In this document: positions 1 through 10,238 of the stretch, one piece after another
How the letters are laid out: each line of letters starts with the position of its first letter
Numbering within the stretch: position 1 is the first letter of the stretch
Source of the DNA: Bacillus siamensis KCTC 13613
GTDB taxonomy: Bacteria > Bacillota > Bacilli > Bacillales > Bacillaceae
Direction of reading: 5' to 3'
Length of the DNA stretch: 64,000 bases
Assembly (NCBI RefSeq): GCF_000262045.1
Contig: NZ_AJVF01000015.1
Location: 62,001-126,000, forward strand
Notes under the pieces: generated by a model
Told to the model about the DNA's origin: nothing
The model's input: the letters and a program-made list of their open reading frames with translations, nothing else
Database searches by the model: none
Position numbers and translations under genes: made by a program

Positions 1-711
1 CAAAAGCGCTTTTTTTACATTCCCCTGAAATAAACCTCCATGATAACAAATCAATTGGCTGATATCGTAATCGAGCAGCCGCTCCACGGAACGGACCGCA
101 CCTCCCATATGTAACGTATAGCCGGGATGAGCAAGGTTCAGCTTTCCGTCTTCAATAACGACCGCATCGCCTGTGATCATTATTTTTTCGGCAGGCAGAT
201 AAAGGCTGATATGGCCGGGTGTATGACCCGGCGTGGCCACAATGCGAATGCCTCCGCACCAAGGAAGCAGCTCGCCGTCAGTAACTGTCCGGTGAACCGG
301 AGCCGATTCGGCTGATTGAAGCGAGCGGATGAACTGTTTTGCATGAGGTTTTGCTTCCTCTGGCAATGAACAAAACGTTGATTCAGCCTGTTCAAGCCGT
401 AACGATTTTTTGGAGCCGTCAATATACGGCGCTTCATGTTCGTGTGCTGTCACGCTGATATCCGGATACAATCGGAGCAATGCAGCGAGTGAGCCGATAT
501 GATCTATGTCGTGATGCGTTACAATGATTTTTGTCAATGAATGAAGCGGCATACCGTGCCGGGCAGCAGCATGTTGAAGATGGTTTGTAAAACCGGGATA
601 TCCGCAGTCTATTAAAATCGTGTCATGTTCGTCTTGCAGAAGAACCGGCGTGATAGAATGCCCTTCTCCATTATGTTCAAATTCAATCTCAAGCGGATAA
701 CAGTTTTTCAT
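1..711 (-). CDS. MBL-fold metallo-hydrolase, YobT/YflN-like, 3' end outside window
   Basis: The minus strand reads as an uninterrupted metallo-beta-lactamase-fold protein of which about 237 residues lie in the window. The main metal motif is THHDIDH near residue 76, a form in which the usual second His is Asp, as I recall for Bacillus YobT/YflN-type proteins. Later motifs are TPGHTPGH and GDAVV, giving further metal ligands. I chose ATG at 711 because AGGAGA lies about 8 nt upstream; an in-frame ATG at 717 sits too close to that ribosome site. The substrate cannot be told from sequence. The gene lies downstream of odhAB but behind a strong hairpin, so it is probably not strongly co-transcribed. 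Confidence 0.75.
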   Translation of the reverse strand, partial: MKNCYPLEIEFEHNGEGHSITPVLLQDEHDTILIDCGYPGFTNHLQHAAARHGMPLHSLTKIIVTHHDIDHIGSLAALLRLYPDISVTAHEHEAPYIDGSKKSLRLEQAESTFCSLPEEAKPHAKQFIRSLQSAESAPVHRTVTDGELLPWCGGIRIVATPGHTPGHISLYLPAEKIMITGDAVVIEDGKLNLAHPGYTLHMGGAVRSVERLLDYDISQLICYHGGLFQGNVKKALL

Positions 712-734
712 CTGCATTTCTCCTCTTCCTCAAT

Positions 735-775
735 AAAAAAAGTACACCGCTTGTAAAAGCAGTGTACTTTTTATC
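735..775 (-). terminator. Rho-independent terminator after odhB
   Basis: A long inverted repeat (AGTACACCGCTT / AAGCAGTGTACT) is flanked by A and T runs on both sides. It ends the odhA-odhB transcript and, with T runs in both directions, could work both ways. Confidence 0.8.
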
Positions 776-784
776 TGACACTAA

Positions 785-2032
785 TTATCCTTCCAGCAAC
801 AGCTGTTCCGGATCTTCAAGCAGGTTTTTAATGGTGACAAGGAATCCGACCGCTTCTTTGCCATCTACAATTCTGTGATCATATGATAAAGCGATGTACA
901 TCATCGGACGGTTTTCAGAGCGCTCGGCATCAATCGCTACTGGGCGCAGCTGAATTTTATGCATACCTAAGATTCCGACTTGAGGGCTGTTTAGGATTGG
1001 TGTTGACATAAGCGAGCCGAATGTACCTCCGTTTGTGATCGTGAAGGAGCCTCCTTGCAGCTCACCTAATGTTAATTTATTGTTTCGCGCTTTCTTCGCA
1101 AGCTCGCCGATTTCTCTTTCAATGCCGGCGAATGTCAGACGATCAGCGTCACGCACGACTGGGACGACAAGCCCTTCTTCAGCCGCGACAGCGATACCGA
1201 TATCATAAAACTTTTTCACGATCAGCTCATCGCCTTGAATTTCAGCGTTAAGGAGCGGATATTTTTTCAATGCTGCCACGACAGCTTTTGTGAAGAAAGA
1301 CATGAAACCAAGTTTTACTTCATTTTGCTCAAGGAATTGGTCTTTACGGCGTTTTCTTAAATTCATAACGGCCGTCATATCCACTTCATTAAACGTCGTC
1401 AGCATTGCAGAAGTCTGCTGCACTTCAACCAATCGTTTCGCGATCGTTTGTCGGCGGCGGGACATTTTTTGAACTTCTACAGGTTTGTCAAAGCTTTGCT
1501 GTGTTTTTTGAGCCTGCTGTTTCGGCTGTGCCGCAGGTTTTGGAGCCGGCTTTTCATAAGCTTCCACATCATGTTTGCGTACGCGGCCGAGCGGGTCCCC
1601 CGTCGGAATTTGTGAAAGGTCAATTCCTTTTTCCCTTGCCAGCTTGCGTGCAGCCGGAGACGCAACCGTTTTTGATTTTGTTTCTGATTGTGCTTCCTGG
1701 CTGACTTCTTGAGCAGCCGGTTCAGCTTTTGCTTCCTCTTTCGTTTGTTCATTGGCTGAAGCACTTTCTGAAGGGGCAGGTGCAGAACTTTCGCCAGCGC
1801 CTTCTGTAATGGTGCCGATAATTTCTCCTACTTGGACGGTATCACCCGAATCTTTCAATACCTCTTTTAGAACACCCGATTCTTCTGCTGTCAATTCAAC
1901 ATTTACTTTGTCCGTCTCCAGTTCAAGCAAATACTCACCCTGTTCTACATAGTCACCGGGCTGCTTTAACCATTGGGCTATCGTTCCTTCTGAGATTGAT
2001 TCTGCTAATTCAGGTACCTTAATTTCCGCCAT
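785..2032 (-). CDS. odhB: 2-oxoglutarate dehydrogenase E2, dihydrolipoamide succinyltransferase
   Basis: The 415-aa protein is the E2 core of the 2-oxoglutarate dehydrogenase complex, which makes succinyl-CoA in the TCA cycle. An N-terminal lipoyl domain (about 1-75) carries the lipoylated Lys in ETDKV near residue 42. An Ala/Pro/Lys/Gln-rich linker follows, then a peripheral-subunit-binding domain around 125-160 and a catalytic acyltransferase domain from about 185. The active-site His is in SYDHRIVDG near residue 387. ATG at 2032 has GGGGGA upstream. It follows odhA after 15 bp, so the two form one operon. Confidence 0.97.
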   Translation of the reverse strand: MAEIKVPELAESISEGTIAQWLKQPGDYVEQGEYLLELETDKVNVELTAEESGVLKEVLKDSGDTVQVGEIIGTITEGAGESSAPAPSESASANEQTKEEAKAEPAAQEVSQEAQSETKSKTVASPAARKLAREKGIDLSQIPTGDPLGRVRKHDVEAYEKPAPKPAAQPKQQAQKTQQSFDKPVEVQKMSRRRQTIAKRLVEVQQTSAMLTTFNEVDMTAVMNLRKRRKDQFLEQNEVKLGFMSFFTKAVVAALKKYPLLNAEIQGDELIVKKFYDIGIAVAAEEGLVVPVVRDADRLTFAGIEREIGELAKKARNNKLTLGELQGGSFTITNGGTFGSLMSTPILNSPQVGILGMHKIQLRPVAIDAERSENRPMMYIALSYDHRIVDGKEAVGFLVTIKNLLEDPEQLLLEG

Positions 2033-2047
2033 TTTTACATTTCCCCC

Positions 2048-4882
2048 TTAGTTTTTGCGAGTCAAGCTATCAGATACAATGCGTTCCTGTTCTTTTTTGT
2101 GGACTGTCGGATCTCCTTCTGCTGGACTGGATCGTCTTCTTCGGCCGATGTATTGGACATTTACTCCTTTTGGCGCAATTTCCGTCAGATACGGGCTGAT
2201 ATAACTCCATGCCCCCATGTTCTGCGGCTCTTCCTGAACCCAAACGATCTCTTGCAGGTTCGGCAGTTTGGCGAAAAGTTCTTTCGTGTCTTTTGCCGGG
2301 AACGGATACAGCTGTTCGATTCTGGCAATATGAAGCCAATCTTTATCGCCTTCCATTTTGTTAAAGTGATCGCTGATGTCAATTGACACTTTTCCGCTTG
2401 ATAACACGACGCGAGTCACTTTTTCGTAAGCGTGGGAAAGACCGGACTGCTCATAGACCGGCTTGAATCTGCTTTCGCTCAGTTCCTGCACTTCAGATAC
2501 CGTATTCGGATTGCGCAGCAGGCTCTTCGGTGTCATGATCACAAGCGGGCGGATTTCCTCACGAAGCAGCATTTTCGCTTGTCTTCTTAAAATATGGAAA
2601 TATTGAGCCGCACTTGTCAGGTTGGCCACCGTCCAGTTGTTTTCTGCCGCCAGCTGCAGGAACCGCTCGACGCGGCCGCTGGAGTGTTCAGGCCCCTGTC
2701 CTTCGTAACCGTGAGGGAGCAGCATGACTAATCCTGATTTTTGTCCCCATTTTGCCCGTCCTGCAGAGATGAATTGATCAAAATAGACTTGAGCCGCATT
2801 GGCAAAGTCCCCGTACTGCGCCTCCCACATCACGAGCGTTTCAGGTGAATACACGTTGTACCCATATTCAAAGCCGAGAACCGACCCTTCAGAAAGCGGG
2901 CTGTTATGCACCGTAAATGAAGAAGCACAGTCGTCTAAATGATGGAGTGCAACAAATTCTTCTCCTGTTTCGCTGTCATGCAGCACAAGGTTTCGCTGAG
3001 CGAACGTTCCGCGCTCTGAATCCTGTCCGGTCAGCCGGATCGGCGTGCCGTCTTTCAAAATGGAAGCAAACGCAAGCGATTCAGCCAATGACCATTCCAC
3101 TTTACGATCATCATCAAACGCTTTGGCGCGTCTTTCCAAAATTCTTTTCAGCTTGCCGAACACGTTAAAGGATTCCGGCCAGTTGATGAGTTCGCCGTTC
3201 AGCTTGCGGAGAACATCAAAATCAATGGCTGTGTCAACGTCAGGAAAACCGTTGGACACCGGCTCCGGCAATTCGATTTCCCGTACGGCGTCTTCTTTTT
3301 TGGCGGGCACCTTTTTATAGGCGTCTTCAATGCGTTTTGTCACTGCCGTTTCAATGTTTTGCGCTTTTTCCTCGCTGATCAGGCCTTCACTTACGAGTTT
3401 TTCCGCAAAGATCCGCTTGACAGTCGGGTGTTTTCTGACGGCGTCATACAGCATCGGCTGTGTCGTGGACGGCTCATCCATTTCATTGTGGCCGTACCGT
3501 CTGTACCCGATTAAATCGATTAAGAAATCTTTATTGAAACGCTTCCTGTATTCGACCGCAAACTTAACGGCTGACAGGCATGCTTCAGGATCATCCGCGT
3601 TGACGTGAACGATCGGGATTTCATAGCCCTTCGCCAAATCACTGGCATATTTTGTAGAACGGGATTCATCGCTTTCAGTTGTAAAGCCGATCATATTATT
3701 GGCAATGATATGAATGGCCCCTCCGACCTGATAGCCTTTCAGAGAGCTTAAGTTCAGCGTCTCAGCGACAATTCCTTCTCCCGGGAACGCTGCGTCACCG
3801 TGTATTAAAATGGCGAGCGATTTTGTTTCATCTTGAACCGGGTACCCCTTTTGCGTTCTTGTTTCCTGTGCCGCCCGCGTGCTTCCTTCAATAATCGGAT
3901 TGATGAATTCCAGGTGGCTCGGGTTATTCGCGAGCGTAATCCGCGCGCTTTTGGTTTCAGCATCCTGAAGCTGTCTGTCTGCACCGAGGTGGTATTTTAC
4001 ATCTCCCGTCCAGCCGTAGCTGATTCCGATCGAGCCTTCAGACGGTACAAGATCTTTATTCGGCGCGTGCTGGAATTCTGAGAAAATAATCTCATATGGT
4101 TTTCCGAGCACATGCGCGAGGACATTTAAACGGCCTCTGTGCGCCATTCCGATATTGACATTGGTTGTGCCTGCTTTCACAGACTGGGAGATAATGTCGT
4201 CAAGAACCGGCACAAGCGCGTCTAATCCCTCAATTGAGAAACGTTTCTGACCGACGAATGTCCGGTGTAAAAATTGTTCAAATCCTTCTACTTCCGTCAG
4301 TCTTTCTAAAACGGCTGACAGTTTTTCCGGTGAATTTTTCCGGAAGAGTTCTCCGGATTCGACCATTTTTGTAATCCATGCGCGCTCTTCAAAATCATGC
4401 ACATGGTCAAATTCAAAGGAGATGGTTCTTTTATACGTATTGCGTAAATGCTGGATGGCTTCTAAGCCGTTCGTTATATTGGCAGGTGCGTCTTTACAGA
4501 TGACAGACGCGGGTATTGCTTTCAGTTCTTCTTCTGTAAGCCCGTACTCGGATAACGGAAAGAGCTCGCTCTTTATTTGATCCTTTCTGAGCGGATTGAC
4601 GGAAGCGTTCAGATGGCCATAGGTTCGAATATCTTCTGCAAGTTTAACTGCTGCTGCGATCTTTTGAATCAGATCTGCGGTGACGCGTCCCTGTTCCTTT
4701 GTTCCCGATGCCTCTTTTATCTGGCTTGGCGGAGCGCCGAGTTCGTCAAACATGTCTTTCAGATCCGGATCAATGCTGTCTGGATCTTCAGCATATTGGT
4801 CGTACAGCTCCAGTGCGTAGCCGAGGTTCGGTCCGTAAAAATCTTCCCAATTCATTCTTTGTTTCATATTATTTTGAAACAT
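2048..4882 (-). CDS. odhA: 2-oxoglutarate dehydrogenase E1 (thiamine diphosphate dependent)
   Basis: The 944-aa protein decarboxylates 2-oxoglutarate and passes the succinyl group to OdhB. It shows the SucA-type order: a short N-terminal E2-contact region ([20 protein letters not shown]), a ThDP-binding part with [14 protein letters not shown] near residue 247 and [11 protein letters not shown] near 365, and a transketolase-like C-terminal part with [12 protein letters not shown] near 725. ATG at 4882 is preceded by GGGGGTAAT. The 5' region, about 225 bp to yojO, is AT-rich and should hold the promoter. The gene is intact and of normal family length. Confidence 0.97.
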   Translation of the reverse strand: MFQNNMKQRMNWEDFYGPNLGYALELYDQYAEDPDSIDPDLKDMFDELGAPPSQIKEASGTKEQGRVTADLIQKIAAAVKLAEDIRTYGHLNASVNPLRKDQIKSELFPLSEYGLTEEELKAIPASVICKDAPANITNGLEAIQHLRNTYKRTISFEFDHVHDFEERAWITKMVESGELFRKNSPEKLSAVLERLTEVEGFEQFLHRTFVGQKRFSIEGLDALVPVLDDIISQSVKAGTTNVNIGMAHRGRLNVLAHVLGKPYEIIFSEFQHAPNKDLVPSEGSIGISYGWTGDVKYHLGADRQLQDAETKSARITLANNPSHLEFINPIIEGSTRAAQETRTQKGYPVQDETKSLAILIHGDAAFPGEGIVAETLNLSSLKGYQVGGAIHIIANNMIGFTTESDESRSTKYASDLAKGYEIPIVHVNADDPEACLSAVKFAVEYRKRFNKDFLIDLIGYRRYGHNEMDEPSTTQPMLYDAVRKHPTVKRIFAEKLVSEGLISEEKAQNIETAVTKRIEDAYKKVPAKKEDAVREIELPEPVSNGFPDVDTAIDFDVLRKLNGELINWPESFNVFGKLKRILERRAKAFDDDRKVEWSLAESLAFASILKDGTPIRLTGQDSERGTFAQRNLVLHDSETGEEFVALHHLDDCASSFTVHNSPLSEGSVLGFEYGYNVYSPETLVMWEAQYGDFANAAQVYFDQFISAGRAKWGQKSGLVMLLPHGYEGQGPEHSSGRVERFLQLAAENNWTVANLTSAAQYFHILRRQAKMLLREEIRPLVIMTPKSLLRNPNTVSEVQELSESRFKPVYEQSGLSHAYEKVTRVVLSSGKVSIDISDHFNKMEGDKDWLHIARIEQLYPFPAKDTKELFAKLPNLQEIVWVQEEPQNMGAWSYISPYLTEIAPKGVNVQYIGRRRRSSPAEGDPTVHKKEQERIVSDSLTRKN

Positions 4883-5088
4883 TTGAATATTACCCCCAAC
4901 CTAGATAATCAAGTGATCATTTCACTATCTTGAAATAACTTTTGAACACTGTGCCCAAAATTATGTAATAAAAACGCTTCCAAGGATATTTTACCACTGA
5001 TTGTGTTTGGATTCTACCTTGATTGTTCACAAAATAGTAAAAAAAACAGATCCATAACGAAAAAATTAAATCATTTTAAAATAAAAAG

Positions 5089-5123
5089 CGAAAAAGCATA
5101 GGAAAAAGCTTATCCTATGCTTT
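5089..5123 (-). terminator. Terminator overlapping the yojO stop
   Basis: Inverted repeat AAAGCATAGGA / TCCTATGCTTT; the yojO stop codon (5110-5112) lies next to its loop. On the minus strand the stem is followed by a run of T. Confidence 0.65.
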
Positions 5124-7026
5124 TATGAAGCAGTTTTTTCAAGAGCGGATACAGCACATCGGGGAGCTGATCGACATCCGGAACAAAAATACTGTACTTT
5201 CCGTACATATCCTGAATGGTTTTCATCTGGGATTCTTCTATCGCGGTATTGGACAGAAAAACATTTATGACTTCGATCCCTCTTTTTCTCGCTTCGATGA
5301 CAGCCTCGCTCGTATCGACGATGCCGTTTTGCTCGTAGCCGAACGCTGCGGGCTCCCCGTCTGAAAACACGATTAAAAATTTTTGTGCCTCACTCCGCCT
5401 CATCAGCTGTTTTGTCATTTGTCTGATGGCATATCCGTCTCTGTTATCTTCCTCCGGCGCAAGCTGCATGATCAAAGGACCCGCCGCCTGCAGCAGCGAC
5501 TCTTCAAACGGAATCACCGTATTGAAGAAGTTCGGCTGGCTCGTTTCGGTCGCTTCGTTTGTATCCTCCCAAAAACCGACGATCTGGTGCGGAACGGACA
5601 CTGATTTCAATGCTTCATGAAAAAGGACGATCCCTCTCTTTGTTTCATCCATTTTGTCGAACATGCTGGCCGAACAATCGACAAGCAATGTAAACACAGC
5701 GTCAATTTCTGAAGACGGATCCTGCTTTTTATAGAAAAGGCGCGGATTCCGTTCCGTAAAGTAGCGGAGCAGCTTGCGATTCAGCCTGCCTGCATGAAGA
5801 TCGGTCCGCGGGAGCGTTTTTTTGTGCTCAAGTGTTTTTTGTATCATCTGCTTCAGGCGCTTTTGATATGATTCTATCGTTTTCGCCTGCTCTTTATAAG
5901 ACTGTTCATCTTCCAGAGACGCTTTGTGCGGTGTTTGGTAAACCGGGAAGGCAAATTTGTTTTCTTTTCCGTCAGCCAGTCCCGCTCCCCCGTGTTCATC
6001 CTGTCTGGATTCAAGCGCTTCCAGTTGCGAATAATCCTCTCTTTTCGTCTGGCGTGCTGAGCCTTGAACGGAGCCGAGCGCCTGATCACCGTCATCGCCT
6101 TCTCTGGCGGCGTCATTCCCAAGGTCTGATTTCGCGCCGTGTTCAATATCAAATTGAAGGAAACTTTTTGACGGCGCTTCAGTTTCCCGGTGCCACGTAT
6201 TCATTTTCTCTTCATGGATATCTTCATCTCCGTCGGAAGACTCAGGAAGCGTGATATCGTCGCTTAATGACGGCGCTCTTTTGATGCTTTCGAATAAAGG
6301 CTCTTCAGCCGCTTTCTCGTAATCAAGTTCCGGCAGAAAGAAATAGGTGTTCAGCATATCTTTCTCCAGCACTTCATCAAGGCCTTCCATGAGGTCTTCT
6401 GTTATTTTTGCGATCTGTTGCGTAGATTCGGCCTCATAAACCCGGATAAGCTGTCGTTCAATATACGGTATCATCATATCAATATCTTCCTGCATGGAGG
6501 GAATGCCTTCAAGCGGAGACTCAGCCGTCAGTTTGACAAACATCGCGCAATACAAAGCGTCGGTGAAAATACTCCGTTCCAAGTTCAATGTCAGCTGTGT
6601 TGTGAAGTATTTCCTGTACATTTCTCTCCGCTTCTGAAATACACGTTTCGTTCCCGGCCGCTCTTTTTTGATCAGCTCTTCAATTCTGATATCTTCAAGC
6701 AGCATGAACAGCTGCTTGGCAAAGCTTTGGCGGGTAAAGTGCCGGCGGACATCATTTAAAAACCCTGCAAATTCACGGAATGAGCTGCTGCGTGTTCCGA
6801 CAGCGCGCAAATACACATCGCTTTTCAAGCCGGCTTCCATATCCCCGGCTGATCTGTCTTTCCAAAAGTGGCTCATGTAAATTTTCTTTTCAAAGGGATT
6901 GTAGTAAGACTGCACACCGTATTCTACTTCCACTTCACTGCTTCTGGTCAGTGTTTTGGCCAGATCAGTCAGCATCATGAACAAAAATGAATCGATCGTG
7001 CTGTCGTTAAATTTGATAAACTTCAT
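5110..7026 (-). CDS. yojO: VWA-domain protein YojO, partner of a MoxR-type ATPase
   Basis: The 638-aa protein has a C-terminal von Willebrand A domain whose metal site reads DCSASM near residue 450, followed by FSDGEP further on. The middle (about 280-400) is acidic and low-complexity. This resembles the CobT/nitric-oxide-reductase NorD-like partners of MoxR ATPases, which act as metal-dependent adaptors in assembling or remodelling other proteins. The target here is unknown. I moved the start to ATG 7026 (MKFIKFND...) since the longer frame extends into yojN and lacks a ribosome site. The gene begins about 11 bp after the yojN stop, so the two are an operon. Confidence 0.88.
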   Translation of the reverse strand: MKFIKFNDSTIDSFLFMMLTDLAKTLTRSSEVEVEYGVQSYYNPFEKKIYMSHFWKDRSAGDMEAGLKSDVYLRAVGTRSSSFREFAGFLNDVRRHFTRQSFAKQLFMLLEDIRIEELIKKERPGTKRVFQKRREMYRKYFTTQLTLNLERSIFTDALYCAMFVKLTAESPLEGIPSMQEDIDMMIPYIERQLIRVYEAESTQQIAKITEDLMEGLDEVLEKDMLNTYFFLPELDYEKAAEEPLFESIKRAPSLSDDITLPESSDGDEDIHEEKMNTWHRETEAPSKSFLQFDIEHGAKSDLGNDAAREGDDGDQALGSVQGSARQTKREDYSQLEALESRQDEHGGAGLADGKENKFAFPVYQTPHKASLEDEQSYKEQAKTIESYQKRLKQMIQKTLEHKKTLPRTDLHAGRLNRKLLRYFTERNPRLFYKKQDPSSEIDAVFTLLVDCSASMFDKMDETKRGIVLFHEALKSVSVPHQIVGFWEDTNEATETSQPNFFNTVIPFEESLLQAAGPLIMQLAPEEDNRDGYAIRQMTKQLMRRSEAQKFLIVFSDGEPAAFGYEQNGIVDTSEAVIEARKRGIEVINVFLSNTAIEESQMKTIQDMYGKYSIFVPDVDQLPDVLYPLLKKLLHKSIG

Positions 7027-7036
7027 TGTATATCCC

Positions 7037-7927
7037 TCATTCGAACAGCGTTTCTGCAATATTTCTGACAGCGGCTTTCTCTCTGTCGTCATCAAGCTTT
7101 TCCACGATGCCTCTTTCAATCGCCCGTTTCGGCGGAATATACGCAGCCAAGTCGCACGTATCAATGAGAGCCCTGATTGACGCCGCTTCCTCTGACACTT
7201 GTCCGTTATGCGCTTGTGCGATTAAATCAGAAGACAATGTCATGAAACGTTCAATTAATTTCTCATCTTTTAAAACAGACTGAGAAGTCAGAACCTGCTT
7301 CAGAAGGCTTCCTTTAATATACGGAACATCAATAATGACAAAGCGGTTTTTAAGGGCTTCGTTCAGCGGCACGGTGCCGACGTAGCCTTCATTAATTGCG
7401 GCGATGACACCGAATCCTTCGCTCGCCTTAATCACTTCTCCTGTAAACGGATTCGTCATCATTTTTCTGTAATCAAGCACGCCGTTTAAAATCGGAAGGG
7501 TTTCAGGCTTTGCCATATTGATTTCGTCAATGTATAAAAAATGCCCCTCGTTCATTGCCGTTGTTACCGGTCCGGGAACGAATTCAATTGTCGCCTTTCC
7601 GTGTTCATTTTCAATCGTTTTATAACCGACAAGCGCTTCTGCATCAAGGTCTACGGAGCAGTTGACGCTGTGCATCGGTTTATGAAAATAGTTCGAAAGC
7701 GTTTCCGCCAATTTTGTTTTCCCTGAACCCGTAGGTCCTTTTAATAAGATATTTTTTCCCATTGTCAAAGCGATGATCGCATCGAATATAATCGCTTTAT
7801 CTTCGGCCTCATAGCCCGATGATCCGATTAAATCCTGAAATTCTTGGGAAACGGGATGATTCTGATAAGCTTGCAGTTTGTTTTGTATATCTTGGGGCAG
7901 TGATAAGTGCTGTAATTCTGAAGTCAT
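7037..7927 (-). CDS. yojN: MoxR-family AAA+ ATPase YojN
   Basis: About 296 residues of a MoxR-type AAA+ ATPase. The Walker A motif is GPTGSGKTK, the Walker B is LYIDEIN, and the arginine-containing segment [11 protein letters not shown] follows. Such ATPases act with VWA proteins, here YojO just downstream, as chaperone-like machines for metal-enzyme or complex assembly. ATG at 7927 has GGAAAGGA about 9 nt upstream; the in-frame ATG at 7951 would give 304 aa but has a poor ribosome site. No specific substrate can be named. Confidence 0.88.
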   Translation of the reverse strand: MTSELQHLSLPQDIQNKLQAYQNHPVSQEFQDLIGSSGYEAEDKAIIFDAIIALTMGKNILLKGPTGSGKTKLAETLSNYFHKPMHSVNCSVDLDAEALVGYKTIENEHGKATIEFVPGPVTTAMNEGHFLYIDEINMAKPETLPILNGVLDYRKMMTNPFTGEVIKASEGFGVIAAINEGYVGTVPLNEALKNRFVIIDVPYIKGSLLKQVLTSQSVLKDEKLIERFMTLSSDLIAQAHNGQVSEEAASIRALIDTCDLAAYIPPKRAIERGIVEKLDDDREKAAVRNIAETLFE

Positions 7928-7970
7928 AGGTGATGTTTCCTTTCCATTCATATTCCATAACCGAGTATAC

Positions 7971-8009
7971 TAAAAAAGCCCTTGTATACTCAATACAAAA
8001 GGGCTCATT
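7971..8009 (-). terminator. Terminator of yojM
   Basis: AAAAGCCCTTGTAT and ATACAAAAGGGCT form a hairpin ending in a T run on the minus strand. The yojM stop codon lies just at its base. It separates sodC-like yojM from yojN. Confidence 0.75.
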
Positions 8010-8595
8010 CCCTGCGGGCGCTTTTTGTCAGAGGAGCGCAGGCGATTCTGGCTCCGGAATTTCCGCTCGGGTTTGTTAAATAATCATCCGTATGTTCATG
8101 AATGACAAACGCGCTCCCGTCCCGGTCAAGCAGGCTGAGTCTGCTTCCTTCTTTTAAAGAAGTCTGCGGCGCGTTCATAATGACATCCACTTTACCGTCA
8201 GCCCCCACTTCAAGATTGGGGAGATCCCCGGCGTGATGCCCCATCGGATTGTTGAAGCCGTGCTCTTTGTTCAAAGGGTTGAACGGGCCGCCGGCTGATT
8301 CGAAATCAGGTGTCTGGCACACCCCTTTATCATAAATATGAAACCCGAGAGAAGCGCCCGGCGGCAGATGTCCTGCTGATATATGGATGTCTGACCCTTC
8401 CTCATCAGAATCTTTCACTTCAATATATCCGATGTTTTTACCTTTTTGATTGATGAGTCCGGCATGCTCGCGGTATGCTGACGCCTCCAATGCGCGGCTT
8501 TCTTCATGTTTTTTGGGCGGAACTGGAGCGGGCCTGCCTCCGCAGCCGCCAAGCGTGATTGATGCGAGCATGAGAAAAAGCAAGAGACGGTTCAT
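8005..8595 (-). CDS. yojM: Cu/Zn superoxide dismutase-like lipoprotein YojM
   Basis: 196 aa with a lipoprotein signal peptide (LGGCGG lipobox, Cys near residue 18), so it should be anchored on the outer face of the membrane. The rest has the Cu/Zn SOD fold: GFHIYDKGVC, GGPFNPLNKEHG, HHAGDLPNL and GSAFVIHEHTDDY. In the B. subtilis protein (also called SodC) some copper ligands are reported replaced. Here the first site also reads GFHIYD where classical enzymes have HxH, so dismutase activity is doubtful. It is transcribed alone, between two terminators. Confidence 0.88.
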   Translation of the reverse strand: MNRLLLFLMLASITLGGCGGRPAPVPPKKHEESRALEASAYREHAGLINQKGKNIGYIEVKDSDEEGSDIHISAGHLPPGASLGFHIYDKGVCQTPDFESAGGPFNPLNKEHGFNNPMGHHAGDLPNLEVGADGKVDVIMNAPQTSLKEGSRLSLLDRDGSAFVIHEHTDDYLTNPSGNSGARIACAPLTKSARRE

Positions 8596-8651
8596 GCCTT
8601 CTCCCCCTTATTTTTACCCATCAGTCTTGTCAAAACATAAATTTGGTAAAC

Positions 8652-8677
8652 AAAAAAAGCCCCGAAAGGCTTTTTTT
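8652..8677 (-). terminator. Terminator of cwlS
   Basis: Compact hairpin AAAAAAAGCC-ccgaaa-GGCTTTTTTT overlapping the cwlS stop. Perfect GC core with T run on both strands. Confidence 0.8.
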
Positions 8678-9917
8678 AAAAATAACTGCGCGCTCCTAAA
8701 TAAGCTTTTTTCCAATATGGATTGCTTAAGTTTGAAATTTCAACCCCGGAGGAACTTGCGTGAATGAAATCTCCTCCGCCCAAATATATTCCCATATGAG
8801 AAGGACCTGATTTATATGTCGTAAAGAAGACGAAGTCTCCTGCTGACGGCTGGCTGATTTGTTTCATTGTATTCCAGTATCCGGCGGTGCTCAGACGGGA
8901 AACAGAGCTTACCTTATTTAAAAGGTAATAGATATAGCCGCTGCAATCGAATCCCGCAGGCGTATTGCCTCCCCATCGGTAAGGCACGCCGACATATTTT
9001 TTTGCTTCGCCTATCATTCTGTCAATCTTCGACCCTGTCACCGGAGGTTCGGGAGTATGAGGTTTGTTTGGCTTTGCCGGCTTGTTTTCCGGCTGGCGCA
9101 CAGGGTCTTCTGTTTTTTCCGTCCCGTTTATCACGAGAACTTGTCCGATTTGCAGCACATCAGTTGTCAGTTTATTTTTTTCTCTGATGAGCTGGGCGGT
9201 GATGCCGAACCGATTGGCAATTTTCCAGAGGGAATCGCCTGCTTTTACTTTGTATGTGGACGGCTTCTCAGAAGGGTTTGGATGAGATGGCGGTGTCGTG
9301 CCGCTGTTTCCGTTATGTGGAGAGCCTTTGGTTTTTAACACTTGGTTCGGATACAGCAAGTCTGACGTTAATTGATTCAGCTTTTTCAGTTCAGCGATGG
9401 TGATGCCGATTTGATTGGCGATTTTCCACAGCGAGTCACCCGGTTTTACAGTGTAAGTCCCTGATGCGGCTTTATCAGGTTTTGTCTGTTTGCCGCCTCT
9501 GTCCGTGCCGGGGGCAGACCCTTTAATTTTCAGTTTTTGGCCCGGATAGATGACATCTGAGCTCAAACGGTTCAGGCTTCTCAGCTCCGAAACACTCATG
9601 CGGTATTTTTTTGCGATCACCCATAAGGAATCTCCGTATGTAACCGTGTAAGCGCCCGTGCCTCGTTTTTCCTTTTGATTTGTTTTATGTGTGCTGCTGC
9701 CGTCTGGAATGTTCAGCCGCTGTCCGGGGTAAAGTATCGTTGATTTCAATTTATTTTCCGCCTGGAGGGCTGAAATGCTTGTATGATATTGCCGGGAAAG
9801 CTTCCAAAGAGAATCGCCGCTTTTTACTTGAATGGTTTTTGCTTCAGCGGGATGCACGGCGAAGGTTGAAGTCATTACTGCAGATACAGCCAGACCGGCT
9901 GCGATTTTTTTCTTCAT
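8676..9917 (-). CDS. cwlS: Peptidoglycan D,L-endopeptidase CwlS with four LysM domains
   Basis: 413-aa secreted autolysin. A signal peptide (cleavage near HPAEA, residue 26) is followed by four LysM wall-binding repeats, each with the GDSLW signature, spaced by Ser/Thr/Pro/Lys linkers. The C-terminal NlpC/P60 domain (about 295-413) has catalytic Cys in FDCSGY and His in HMGIYLGGG. In B. subtilis CwlS helps cell separation together with LytE and LytF. Length matches the 168 protein closely. The 320-bp region upstream (to yojK) is free of genes and should hold its promoters. Confidence 0.95.
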   Translation of the reverse strand: MKKKIAAGLAVSAVMTSTFAVHPAEAKTIQVKSGDSLWKLSRQYHTSISALQAENKLKSTILYPGQRLNIPDGSSTHKTNQKEKRGTGAYTVTYGDSLWVIAKKYRMSVSELRSLNRLSSDVIYPGQKLKIKGSAPGTDRGGKQTKPDKAASGTYTVKPGDSLWKIANQIGITIAELKKLNQLTSDLLYPNQVLKTKGSPHNGNSGTTPPSHPNPSEKPSTYKVKAGDSLWKIANRFGITAQLIREKNKLTTDVLQIGQVLVINGTEKTEDPVRQPENKPAKPNKPHTPEPPVTGSKIDRMIGEAKKYVGVPYRWGGNTPAGFDCSGYIYYLLNKVSSVSRLSTAGYWNTMKQISQPSAGDFVFFTTYKSGPSHMGIYLGGGDFIHASSSGVEISNLSNPYWKKAYLGARSYF

Positions 9918-10195
9918 ATAACGAAAAACCTCCTATTTATCATTGCTGAAAGGGGCGTTCCTTTTCTTCAAACGCCGCCTGTTATACAGGATTCATGCAG
10001 AAGTCGACATCATTTCCGTTTCATTTACACCTTAAATCATCACTAATGCCACACATTTTACATAAATAGAGACCATTTCACAAAAGACTTTGGAATCATT
10101 TTCATAACATGGCTTATTTCCGCGACATTCCACCTTTCTTGTCTGTTTTTCATACAATTCTCTTTACGGCAGGAAAAATCCTCCCGAAAAGCAAG
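9918..10195. other. Intergenic leader of cwlS, no gene seen
   Basis: About 280 bp between cwlS and the yojK terminator. I see no open frame with a ribosome site on either strand. It presumably holds the cwlS promoter(s); a motility/stationary-phase type of control is known for cwlS, but I cannot place a convincing sigma site. Confidence 0.5.
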
Positions 10196-10232
10196 CAAAA
10201 AAAGCCCGCTTCCTTTAAAGGAAGCAGGTAAT
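10196..10232 (-). terminator. Terminator of yojK
   Basis: Hairpin GCTTCCTTTAAAGGAAGC next to an A run on the plus strand (T run on minus), directly after the yojK stop. Confidence 0.75.
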
Positions 10233-10238
10233 GAGCGA

